DNA of 16,413 nt, from the NCBI GenBank assembly GCA_021604825.1, contig BQJS01000104.1, forward strand, positions 1 through 16,413, read 5' to 3'. The stretch comes from Phycisphaerae bacterium (lineage in GTDB: Bacteria > Planctomycetota > Phycisphaerae > UBA1845). Positions 7,784 to 15,131 of the stretch are shown piece by piece. The translations under genes and the position numbers were made by a program. Position 1 is the stretch's first letter. Each line of letters starts with the position of its first letter. Below the pieces are notes generated by a model. That model was not told the origin of the DNA, did not search any database, and worked only from the letters and a program-made list of their open reading frames with translations.

Positions 7784-8271
7784 TGAACTGCAATGAAATT
7801 GAGACGATGTTGGCCGACTACTTGGGCAACGAGTTATCCGACCGAGACCACAAGATTGTTGATGATCATCTTCAAGGTTGCGAGGCCTGCGCGCATGAGG
7901 TGATGGCGTTTCAACAAACGGTGTCAACACTCGGGCAACTCGACACGGTCAGTCACGCTGATGCTCTACGCCGTACAAGCCGATTTCAAGTTTCGCGCCG
8001 GACGCCTGCGCTGCAACGAATCGTGTTCGCGTCACTTAAGATCGCAGCCGTGTTGGCGATCGGTTTTGTTTTGGGTCGGTTGTCATTTGGTGAGACAGCG
8101 AAATCGCAACCAGACGTCGCTAAGGATTCGGGAACCGGTCAGCAAATGGTCGCCCACGCCAATTCGGGCACCATTCATCCCGAGTGGCTCGAGTTCGCTG
8201 AGAAACTCAACCGCAATTCGTCGGGCTTGGCAGGGCAATTGCGACACCTCGCCAAGGGCTATGGTCGTTGA
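7780..8271 (+). CDS. Zinc-finger transmembrane anti-sigma factor
   Basis: This 163-residue protein starts with a ZAS-type zinc-binding domain: Cys4, then HxxxCxxC at His30, Cys34 and Cys37 (in DDHLQGCEACAHEV). This is the hallmark of anti-sigma factors that clamp ECF sigmas. One transmembrane helix lies at about 81-100 (IVFASLKIAAVLAIGFVLG), leaving a C-terminal segment of about 60 residues outside the membrane with no recognisable sensory domain. The start overlaps the sigma-factor stop by four bases, with GGAG 5 bases before the first ATG; a second ATG follows directly, so either may be used. The short periplasmic part suggests that sensing needs a partner, possibly the upstream lipoprotein, but this is inference. 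It would tether and inhibit the adjacent ECF sigma factor. Confidence 0.9.
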   Translation: MMNCNEIETMLADYLGNELSDRDHKIVDDHLQGCEACAHEVMAFQQTVSTLGQLDTVSHADALRRTSRFQVSRRTPALQRIVFASLKIAAVLAIGFVLGRLSFGETAKSQPDVAKDSGTGQQMVAHANSGTIHPEWLEFAEKLNRNSSGLAGQLRHLAKGYGR

Positions 8272-8367
8272 TTCAGCGTCCACAATTCACCTCTTCAACA
8301 TGCAGGACATCGTCGATAACCTGTTGGTAGGAAATGGGTTGTGTCCGAAATACGCTTGAATTCACCC

Positions 8368-8396
8368 TTAACACGCACAACCAAAAAGTGTAGATT
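8368..8396 (+). promoter_or_regulatory. Candidate sigma-70 promoter for the SGNH-hydrolase-like gene
   Basis: TTAACA (8368-8373, five of six matches to TTGACA) and TAGATT (8391-8396, four of six matches to TATAAT) are exactly 17 bases apart, in an A-rich spacer. The site lies about 74 bases before the start codon, in an otherwise gene-free 198-base gap. It suggests that the downstream gene is transcribed separately from the anti-sigma operon. Confidence 0.45.
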
Positions 8397-8469
8397 GCGA
8401 AAATGGCTGGATCGACAGTACGTCGTCGGCACAATTGGTTGTAGGCGCGACCTATCTGATTACGGATGA

Positions 8470-9891
8470 ATGCTAATGGGCGAATGCAACGACTCCGGAA
8501 ACTTCTCGGAAGGCCACTTGCTAACGGGTCAGGATGGCGAGCAGAAACTGCATGACGACGTCCAAACCGATGCCAGCGACAAGCAGCCTTGGAACGTTGC
8601 GTTCATATTAATGATCCTCCCGGGACTGTTGTTAGCCGACCTACTCCATCCGGCGATTCTCAACCGACGTTTGTTTGAATCCGTGAACAATGCCAGCTCG
8701 CATCACTACGAAATGCTCGACCTAATGGATTGCCTTCTGGCCGCCGTACTCGTCGGTACCATCGTGATTGTCGGGTTGCTGGCATTTCTGCGGAAACGCA
8801 AAGTCCTCTTGCGTCTCACCGCGTTGGCGTATTGCTGCGCGATTCCGATCTGCGCCGCCGAAGCGTTTCTGCACCTTACGACGCCACCAAGACTTCACGT
8901 GCCGGGAATGACTTCCATTTCCTATCCCAAACCCGAAGTCGCGCCGGGCGTCACCGGTCCGAGTCGAATCACCATCAATCAGCTCGGTTTGCGCGGGGAG
9001 GGTCCCCATGGTGAACCACACAAGATTCTCTGCATTGGTGGAAGCACGACGTATTGCTCCTACCTTGACGACAACGAAACGTGGCCGTCTCTACTCATGC
9101 AAGAACTAAACAAAGGCGCATCAAAGCATCACACGTGGGTCGCAGACGCAGGCAAGAACGGACTCGACTTGCTCCACCACATTGAATTCTTAAAGCGATG
9201 CGATTTCACGTACGAATTTGAAACATGCATCGTCCTTTGTGGCGTCAATGATCTTGAACACGCCGTTCGAATGCCGAAGGAAGATCGTATCGCCCTCGCG
9301 CCATCGCGTGTGTTTGAAATCGGCGGTCCGGACTATCCACTCACCCCCCACTTCAAGCAGGCGTACCTCTACCAGATGCTCAAGAGCTCGCTGAAACGGA
9401 TCTTCGGCGTGGAGGAATCATATACGAACGACGGAGAAGGCGAATTCTATGCCGAACGACGGCGCGAGCGACAAGAAGCACCCAAAGATTATCCACTCCC
9501 ACCTCTGACGGATCACTTGGCGTTTTATGAGGAGAACCTCGCAACGTTGAAGGTCCTTTGCAACGAAAAAGGACTGCGACTCATCCTCGTGACCCAACCG
9601 GTGCTTTGGCGCAATGATCTCCCCGAAGATTTGGAACAACTTTTGTGGAGTCGCCCGATCGGCCATACGGGGAGGGCGCTGTCGACTCAATCGCTGGCGA
9701 GTGGAATGCATATGTTCAATGACGCGCTGAGGGAGTTCTGCCAAAAGCACGACGTCGAGCTTGTCGACCTGGCCGCCACTCTCCCGAAAGATGCGACGGT
9801 GTTCTACGACGATGAACACTTCAACGAAGACGGGGCGCAACGGGTGGCCAGCCAGATTGCGGAATACATCCGCACCCACATGGACGAATGA
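8470..9891 (+). CDS. Membrane-anchored SGNH/GDSL-hydrolase-like protein
   Basis: The 473-residue protein has three hydrophobic segments at about 43-59, 88-107 and 112-134. They are followed by an SGNH-fold domain from about 165. The SGNH blocks are visible: the nucleophile motif ILCIGGSTTYC (Ser192, GGST in place of GDSL), Gly228 in ADAGKNG, Asn260 in LCGVND, and the C-terminal Asp447/His450 pair in FYDDEHFNEDG. This family includes esterases, acyl-carbohydrate esterases and O-acetyltransferase accessory proteins of exopolysaccharide systems. Anchoring with the domain outside the membrane would fit deacylation or acylation of a surface glycan, but the substrate is unknown. The N-terminal 40 residues are hydrophilic, and Met3 is an alternative start. 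No clear ribosome site precedes either ATG. No acetyltransferase or polymerase partner gene is present in the window. Confidence 0.82.
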   Translation: MLMGECNDSGNFSEGHLLTGQDGEQKLHDDVQTDASDKQPWNVAFILMILPGLLLADLLHPAILNRRLFESVNNASSHHYEMLDLMDCLLAAVLVGTIVIVGLLAFLRKRKVLLRLTALAYCCAIPICAAEAFLHLTTPPRLHVPGMTSISYPKPEVAPGVTGPSRITINQLGLRGEGPHGEPHKILCIGGSTTYCSYLDDNETWPSLLMQELNKGASKHHTWVADAGKNGLDLLHHIEFLKRCDFTYEFETCIVLCGVNDLEHAVRMPKEDRIALAPSRVFEIGGPDYPLTPHFKQAYLYQMLKSSLKRIFGVEESYTNDGEGEFYAERRRERQEAPKDYPLPPLTDHLAFYEENLATLKVLCNEKGLRLILVTQPVLWRNDLPEDLEQLLWSRPIGHTGRALSTQSLASGMHMFNDALREFCQKHDVELVDLAATLPKDATVFYDDEHFNEDGAQRVASQIAEYIRTHMDE

Positions 9892-10442
9892 GCAACCACA
9901 AAGCTCGGGGCAAGTCGGTCCGCGGCGCAGAAAATTCTCGATTTCCGTCACCCAATACACAAAAAATCGTCTTCGCGTTTTAGGGTCTGCGATCGCGGGT
10001 TTCATAAAGCGCGGCTGAAATCGAATTAGCGGAACTTTTCGAATCAGGGCAAATCAGACTTGTGTCCAAATCTTTCGTTCTAGACATTCACTTGGCGAAA
10101 GGATAGGAAGGCAAGGAATGCTGGGGCTTTGCCACTGAGTTGGCGAACCACGGGGCCTGGACCGACCGGGTTGGTTGGTCGCCTGAATTAAGTTACACTG
10201 AAGCCCTAGCGATTGGCGAGTACACCAGGACGGTGCAACAAAGCCTGAGCAGAACTGACCGTAACGAACATAATGCAGTGGGACCGGCTCCCCAGCCCGC
10301 CTTTTGTGCCCCACTGCCCCAAAGGAACTGACATCTTGTTTGCCTGCGACGCCGTCACCGTTGGCGCGGTCCGGATCGAAACGCAGCGAACGACGAATTC
10401 CAAAATTCGGTACGCAAGTACCCATGCCAAGGAGGGCGGACC
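9892..10442 (+). other. Gene-free 551-base region and putative structured leader of the large surface protein
   Basis: No credible gene was found; the open frames here have no protein-like character. Three hairpins stand out on the plus strand: GACCGACC/GGTTGGTC (10160-10180, five-base loop), GCAGTGGG/CCCACTGC (10275-10317, 27-base loop with a nested GGCT/AGCC stem) and CGAATT/AATTCG (10394-10409, four-base loop). A weak promoter-like pair, TTGGTT and TACACT, occurs at 10171-10176 and 10194-10199 with a 17-base spacer; it overlaps the first hairpin and matches consensus only loosely. No U-tract terminator was seen after the SGNH gene. Confidence 0.4.
10429..10435 (+). promoter_or_regulatory. 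Strong Shine-Dalgarno sequence of the large surface protein
   Basis: AAGGAGG sits seven bases before the ATG at 10443 and is the best ribosome site in the window. It fixes this start over the in-frame Met7 and Met9 codons and suggests efficient translation. Confidence 0.8.
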
Positions 10443-13400
10443 ATGCAAGGAACGCGCCTGATGAAAATGAATTGGTTGAATCCCCATTTGACGAACTTCC
10501 GTCGAGTGAGCCGTATCTCGGTGTTTGCAATGGTGTTGACCTGCGCGGCTTCTGCATCAGCCTGGGATCCGCCAATTGGCATTCCCATGCCCTCATTTGG
10601 AATCGAAGAAACGGTCCAGTCAGAATACGGTTCTGATTCCTTTTACACGCACTACGTTAATCGGAATCACGGTGCCGCGACCGACAGCGGCAACTCCAAC
10701 GGAACACCCAGCCGCCCACGACGGACAATCCCGCAGAACCTTTCGGCGGGGAGCGTTGTCGTCGTTGAAGGCACGTACGATTACTCGACCGGCGGCTTCA
10801 CACCGATCAGCGGATCAGGAACCGCCTCGAATCCGATTTTCATTCGCGGAACCAGCAGTTCCAACAAACCGCGTTTCACTCACGGAACACAAATCAAAGG
10901 CCAGTACATCATCGTCGAGAATATCGAGTTCGACGGCGGCAACCCCTTGCTCACCGAAGACGGCCCCCACCACATCGCGATTCGCCACTGCGAGGTTCAC
11001 GACTGCGGCGGACCTGCGATTCAAGTCAGTGCGTGGGACAACCAGACGATGAGCAACGTAGTTCTTTACGATCTCGAAGTACACGACAACGGAAACTGGC
11101 AAGCCAACTTTGACGAAGACTATCACGGCGTCGGTGTTGGCGATTACGTCAACAATTTGTGGATCGTAGACAGCGTGTTCTATCACAACAGCGGCGACGG
11201 CGTTCAGATTAATGCCGGCAGCCGTTCTGCGGAGGGAACAACGCACCACATTTATGTTGGTCGAAACGAATCGTTTTCAAACAAGCAAACCGGGATGTGG
11301 TCGAAGCAGGGTACGGACATCATCTTTTCCGAAAACTACATTCACGATCACCGTCCCAGCAACTCATCTTTGGGTGCAGGGATGGGTTGCCAATATGACC
11401 CGGTGCGCATCTGGTTCATCAACAACGTCATCTTCGACTGCGACTACGGCATCATGATCGCCAGCGGTGGCGGTGACTTGGGTGGTGGTCAGGATATGTA
11501 CATCATCGGGAACGTAATTCACTCCATCCACGACAGCGATGGCGGGTTCAATCCGCATACGGCATGGACCAATGCGGCGGTCATGATTGCCGGTGGATTG
11601 CGGCGTCACGTGGTCAATAACTCCATTTATGACGCCGACGGAGGGATTCACGGAGCTGCGGCATACGGCAATTTCTACCTCGCAAACAACATTATTTCGA
11701 GCATTGCCAGGTCATCTGGATGGCACATTTTTGTGGAACATCCGGACGCCGCGAACGGGTCGTCCGTCGATGACAATCTCTTTCATCAAAGCGGTGGAAG
11801 TGTGCGGGTTGATTGGCGCGGCACGACGTACTCCAGCGTCAGTTCGTTTCAGTCCAACACGGGCGTGGGCTCCGGAAACTTTTCATCCAATCCGAATTAC
11901 TCGAATCCCGGTAGCGGCGACCTGCACATTCAATCGTCAAGCCCTGCCATCGATGCCGGCTCGGCGCATTCGGTGTATAGTGTATTCTCAAGTCGGTACG
12001 GTTTGAATATTAACATCGACATTGACGGCTCGTCGCGACCCGGCGGATCGGCATATGACATTGGTGCCGATGAATTGGGTGGAGGGTCACCACCGCCACC
12101 TCCCCCACCCGGTTGCACCAGCAACAACCAATGCGATGACGATGTCGATTGCACCGACGACTTCTGCATCAGTGGCACGTGCGTTAACAATGCGATTGAC
12201 GCCAACTGCGACGATGGTAATTTCTGCAACGGGATCGAAACATGCGACTTGTTCTCTGGTTGCGAATCCGGCAACAATCCTTGTTCGGGTTTGCAATGCA
12301 ACGAGTCTAGCAACTCGTGCGTGTCCTGTACGAGCGACTCGCAGTGCAACGATGGCGACTTCTGCAATGGCGTTGAGCGTTGCACCGGAGGCGAATGCGA
12401 AAACGGTTCCGATCCATGCCCCACGCAAGCATGCGATGAACAGAGCAACGCGTGTGTGGACTGCTTCAACGATTCCGAATGTGACAACGGCATTTTCTGC
12501 GATGGCGTGGAAACCTGTGAAGGCGGAAGTTGTTCGCCAGGCGATCCTGTGTGCGGTAGCGAGCAATGCAACGAAGACTCGCAAACGTGCGGCGTGGTCC
12601 CTGACGCACTCATCAATGCTGGCGACGCATGGTGTTACCAAAAGGGTGTGGCTGGCACACCGACGGAGGGTTGGACGACATCCAATTGCAGCAATTCCGG
12701 TTGGCCAACCGGTCCGACTGGGATCGGATACGGTGATGGCGATGACCAAACCGTGCTCAGCGACATGAGCGGCAATTACATCACGGTCTATGCCAAACGC
12801 GAATTCACGATTCCCGACGCATCACAAGCATTCAATTTGATTCTCGAAATCGACTATGACGACGGATTTGTGGCCTACCTCAACGGCGAAGAAGTCGCCC
12901 GTCGCAACATGGGCGGTCAATTCACCCCGGTCAATCGAAACACCATCGCGTCAGGGCTTCGAGAAGCCGGGTCTTTCGAATTGATCAACCTTCCTCACAC
13001 CAAGCTCACGTCAGATGGCGAAAACATCCTGGCGATTGAGGTTCACAACTACAACATCAGTAGCTCGGACCTCACGTTCATCCCCCGCTTGATCGCTCAG
13101 ACGGAGGATTTCATTTGTCAAAATGATTCTCAGTGCGACGACGGCAAATTCTGCAATGGCGTTGAAACCTGCGAAGATGGTGCGTGCGAAAGCGGAACAA
13201 GTCAATGCCCGGGACAAGGGTGCAATGACTTCACCCAGGCATGCGTCACTTTGACGCCGCCGCCAGCACCCGCTCCACCGGCACCTGCCCCTCCGGAAGA
13301 GTGCATCGGTTGCGTTTTGGAAGAACCTTCAAATGATCCTGACACAGGTGCAGTCATCGTCGTCAACCCGAGAGTCGACTCGGACTTCGACAACATTCCG

Positions 13401-13874
13401 GATATCATCGACCGATGCATCAATACACCGTCGCAGGGACAGGTCAACGCGAACGGCTGCACCGAGCAGCAACGTACTCAAGACGACGACAATGACGGCG
13501 TCATCAACGACGACGACAGTTGCCCGGGCACGCCGGCTCGTACACCGGTCTACGATAGCGGTTGTTCAGACGAACAGCTGGCCACCGTCGGCAATCCCGT
13601 TTCGCAGCCAGCCCCAACACCCAACCGGGTCACCGGCAATGGTCAAACGGACTCGGATGGCGATGGCGTGGCCGACGTTGATGATCAGTGTGAAGATACG
13701 CCACAAGGATCAGCCGTCGATGAAATTGGTTGCCCGATCATTCTCGAAAACGACACAACACAGGGATGTGGTGGTGGCGGAGCTTGTGGAACGATTGGCA
13801 TGACGAGCTTGGTGTTTACGTTGGCTGGGCTTTCTGGCAGCCGACCGCGCCGTCGAAGAAAAACGCGCATTTAG
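10443..13874 (+). CDS. Large modular secreted beta-helix protein with Cys-rich repeats, TSP3 repeats and C-terminal sorting-like tail
   Basis: The 1143-residue product begins with a long signal peptide, with cleavage predicted after ASASA at residue 40. Residues about 70-545 form a right-handed parallel beta-helix (NIEFDGG, AIRHCEVHDCGG, NVVLYDLEVHDNG, VVNNSIYDADGG), ending with YDIGADELGGG and a Pro linker. Residues about 557-718 contain Cys-rich repeats of the type CNDGDFCNGVERC. A beta-sandwich, galactose-binding-like domain follows at about 720-885 (GYGDGDDQT, DYDDGFVAYLNGEEVARRNM), then one more Cys-rich repeat (about 890-935). After an Ala/Pro linker come three thrombospondin-type-3 calcium-binding repeats (about 978-1100) and a tail with a Gly/Cys motif, hydrophobic helix and Arg cluster (RPRRRRK). 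The helix fold often binds or cleaves polysaccharide, but no catalytic residues can be assigned. An adhesin or surface carbohydrate-binding role is likely. It ends 15 bases from the convergent methyltransferase gene. Confidence 0.92.
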   Translation: MQGTRLMKMNWLNPHLTNFRRVSRISVFAMVLTCAASASAWDPPIGIPMPSFGIEETVQSEYGSDSFYTHYVNRNHGAATDSGNSNGTPSRPRRTIPQNLSAGSVVVVEGTYDYSTGGFTPISGSGTASNPIFIRGTSSSNKPRFTHGTQIKGQYIIVENIEFDGGNPLLTEDGPHHIAIRHCEVHDCGGPAIQVSAWDNQTMSNVVLYDLEVHDNGNWQANFDEDYHGVGVGDYVNNLWIVDSVFYHNSGDGVQINAGSRSAEGTTHHIYVGRNESFSNKQTGMWSKQGTDIIFSENYIHDHRPSNSSLGAGMGCQYDPVRIWFINNVIFDCDYGIMIASGGGDLGGGQDMYIIGNVIHSIHDSDGGFNPHTAWTNAAVMIAGGLRRHVVNNSIYDADGGIHGAAAYGNFYLANNIISSIARSSGWHIFVEHPDAANGSSVDDNLFHQSGGSVRVDWRGTTYSSVSSFQSNTGVGSGNFSSNPNYSNPGSGDLHIQSSSPAIDAGSAHSVYSVFSSRYGLNINIDIDGSSRPGGSAYDIGADELGGGSPPPPPPPGCTSNNQCDDDVDCTDDFCISGTCVNNAIDANCDDGNFCNGIETCDLFSGCESGNNPCSGLQCNESSNSCVSCTSDSQCNDGDFCNGVERCTGGECENGSDPCPTQACDEQSNACVDCFNDSECDNGIFCDGVETCEGGSCSPGDPVCGSEQCNEDSQTCGVVPDALINAGDAWCYQKGVAGTPTEGWTTSNCSNSGWPTGPTGIGYGDGDDQTVLSDMSGNYITVYAKREFTIPDASQAFNLILEIDYDDGFVAYLNGEEVARRNMGGQFTPVNRNTIASGLREAGSFELINLPHTKLTSDGENILAIEVHNYNISSSDLTFIPRLIAQTEDFICQNDSQCDDGKFCNGVETCEDGACESGTSQCPGQGCNDFTQACVTLTPPPAPAPPAPAPPEECIGCVLEEPSNDPDTGAVIVVNPRVDSDFDNIPDIIDRCINTPSQGQVNANGCTEQQRTQDDDNDGVINDDDSCPGTPARTPVYDSGCSDEQLATVGNPVSQPAPTPNRVTGNGQTDSDGDGVADVDDQCEDTPQGSAVDEIGCPIILENDTTQGCGGGGACGTIGMTSLVFTLAGLSGSRPRRRRKTRI
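12109..12597 (+). repeat. Tandem Cys-rich repeats, units 1-4
   Basis: Four units of about 40 residues encode a pattern of C, an acidic stretch, DG/NG, FCNG(V/I)E, C, a Gly-containing spacer, C, then CN/D..S..C. Units 2-4 are very similar even at DNA level around the TTCTGCAATGGCGTTGA core. Evenly spaced cysteines imply disulfide-knotted modules outside the cell. They lie inside the large surface protein gene. Confidence 0.85.
13113..13245 (+). repeat. Fifth Cys-rich repeat, separated from the array
   Basis: This unit (CDDGKFCNGVETCEDGACE core) is nearly identical in pattern to units 3 and 4 but is displaced by about 500 bases that encode a beta-sandwich domain. It indicates that a domain was inserted into, or a repeat copied around, the original array. 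Confidence 0.8.
13376..13740 (+). repeat. Three thrombospondin-type-3 calcium-binding repeats
   Basis: Three units share the pattern DxDxDxxxDxxDxCxxTP...V...GC: DSDFDNIPDIIDRC, DDDNDGVINDDDSC and DSDGDGVADVDDQC. Asp/Asn at alternating positions and a conserved Cys pair are typical of calcium-binding TSP3 stalks found before anchors or OmpA domains. Here they precede the C-terminal helix-plus-Arg tail. Confidence 0.85.
13764..13871 (+). other. C-terminal tripartite sorting-like signal (Gly/Cys motif, helix, Arg cluster)
   Basis: The last 36 residues read as a GCGGGGACG motif, a hydrophobic stretch (MTSLVFTLAGLSG) and a basic end (RPRRRRKTR). This layout matches the general plan of the CTERM protein-sorting signals, most like the Cys-containing MYXO-CTERM type processed by membrane proteases. 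The class assignment is inference from layout only. Confidence 0.6.
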
Positions 13875-13889
13875 GATCGATCGAGATCG

Positions 13890-15083
13890 TCACACAACCA
13901 GAACCTCAGCCGCGATTTTCATTTCGGCCAATTGCGCTTCGATCTCTGTCTTGTAGATGGCGTTCATGATGATGACCTTGTCGGGCTTGATCTCGACGAG
14001 GTCGGTTGGGCTGACAATTTCTTGGCCCGTACCCGTCACAAAGCGACCTTGTTTGCGCGGATTCACATCCACGGCGTGCGCGATCACTTCATAGGGCGCA
14101 TTCATCACATTCAAAAACGTGACACCCTTCGAGCCCGCACCCCAAATGACCGCACGGGTACTATCCTTCGCCCACTGATCAAATTGCTTTTTCCAGTGCG
14201 CCACCTTCGTCTCGTAGGCGGTCTTGAATTCCCCCACCAACCGCTCCGTGTCGCACGATGCGTTGGCCGGAATATTGTGTTCGCTCTCCAAATCGGTCGT
14301 TGCGTCGATGGATAGGAATTGGCCATCGTAAACGCTGTCCACGCGGATGGGATTGAAACCCGCCCGACGAAATAGGGCCGTCAGTGCCGGCGGCGTGAAA
14401 TACAAGCAGTGCTCGTAAATCAAATCCCAAATGCCCAGATGCTCAAGCGTATAGAGCGCGTTGGGCACTTCAAAATAGACCCCCGTCTTGCTGCCGCCTT
14501 TGATCGTGCCCTGCACACTTCGCACGAACCCGAACGGCTCACTGATGTGTTCCAGCACATGCCGACAACACACCAACTCGGCATCGAAGCCGCGATGTTT
14601 GGGGCCATAGTTTTCAGAACGTATTGTGACATTTGGGTGAGTTGGCGGTGGATCAACTTCTGCGTCGAAACTTGGGTCGAACCCCAAACAATCATTGTCA
14701 CCGACGTCGGCCAGAAGTCGCAAGAAGTCGCCACGCCCGCAACCGATTTCGACGATGCGCTTTTCCTTCAATTCAAAATCGGCAACCAAGCGATCAACCA
14801 ATTGCCCGCGATACTCTCGAAAACGCGCCGATCCGTCGAGGCTGTTCTCGTATTGCGGTGAGTAAGCCATCTTCTCTGGATCGAACGCCGCATTGAATAC
14901 CAGATCGCAATTTGGACAGTGGGCAAGTTCCATTCTCGCGCGGTCGGTTTGGGTGGCATCCTCTCGCGAATCCCACAGCACGTTGCAGAATACCGGTACG
15001 CTCTCAGCGACAAAGAAAACGCGTGCGCCATCTTGAGCGCATCCGGGGCAGTTGTGCTGGCTTGATGATGGCTGAACTGTCAT
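13890..15083 (-). CDS. SAM-dependent methyltransferase of the sugar C-methyltransferase type (paralogue A)
   Basis: The 397 residues show the three-part layout of TylC3/NovU/TcaB9-type sugar C-methyltransferases. An N-terminal zinc-binding domain has CPGC (12, 15) and CPNC (56, 59). The central Rossmann methyltransferase carries motif I VEIGCGRGDF (111-120), an acidic FDP at 135-137 and CCRHVLEH at 172-179. The C-terminal domain has a second Rossmann-like loop, WGAGSKGVTF. The YEHxxYF motif (Tyr223, Glu224, His225) matches active-site residues described for TcaB9-like enzymes, as I recall. Such enzymes transfer a methyl group to C-3 of NDP-4-keto-deoxysugars; the actual substrate here is unknown. 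It starts 48 bases after the stop of its paralogue, implying one transcript. No sugar dehydratase or aminotransferase genes are nearby. Confidence 0.88.
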   Translation of the reverse strand: MTVQPSSSQHNCPGCAQDGARVFFVAESVPVFCNVLWDSREDATQTDRARMELAHCPNCDLVFNAAFDPEKMAYSPQYENSLDGSARFREYRGQLVDRLVADFELKEKRIVEIGCGRGDFLRLLADVGDNDCLGFDPSFDAEVDPPPTHPNVTIRSENYGPKHRGFDAELVCCRHVLEHISEPFGFVRSVQGTIKGGSKTGVYFEVPNALYTLEHLGIWDLIYEHCLYFTPPALTALFRRAGFNPIRVDSVYDGQFLSIDATTDLESEHNIPANASCDTERLVGEFKTAYETKVAHWKKQFDQWAKDSTRAVIWGAGSKGVTFLNVMNAPYEVIAHAVDVNPRKQGRFVTGTGQEIVSPTDLVEIKPDKVIIMNAIYKTEIEAQLAEMKIAAEVLVV

Positions 15084-15131
15084 GGGTGGTTCACATTCTC
15101 TTGATGTGCGTTGCGGTTGGGATTGCAGCCA

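Noticed and set aside
10054..10596. 180-residue minus-strand open frame spanning the leader of the large surface protein
   Set aside because: Low-complexity Ser/Pro/Arg-rich translation with no family features, and it overlaps the strong ribosome site and signal peptide of the plus-strand gene.
11930..12768. Minus-strand and alternate-frame open frames of 220-248 residues over the Cys-rich repeats
   Set aside because: They arise from the repetitive, codon-biased Cys/Asp repeats; their His/Ser- or Ala/Thr-rich repeats mirror the true frame.
12109..13245. Repeats as a possible CRISPR array
   Set aside because: Units are in-frame, of about 120 bases, diverge between copies and encode evenly spaced cysteines; there are no constant direct repeats with unique spacers and no cas genes.
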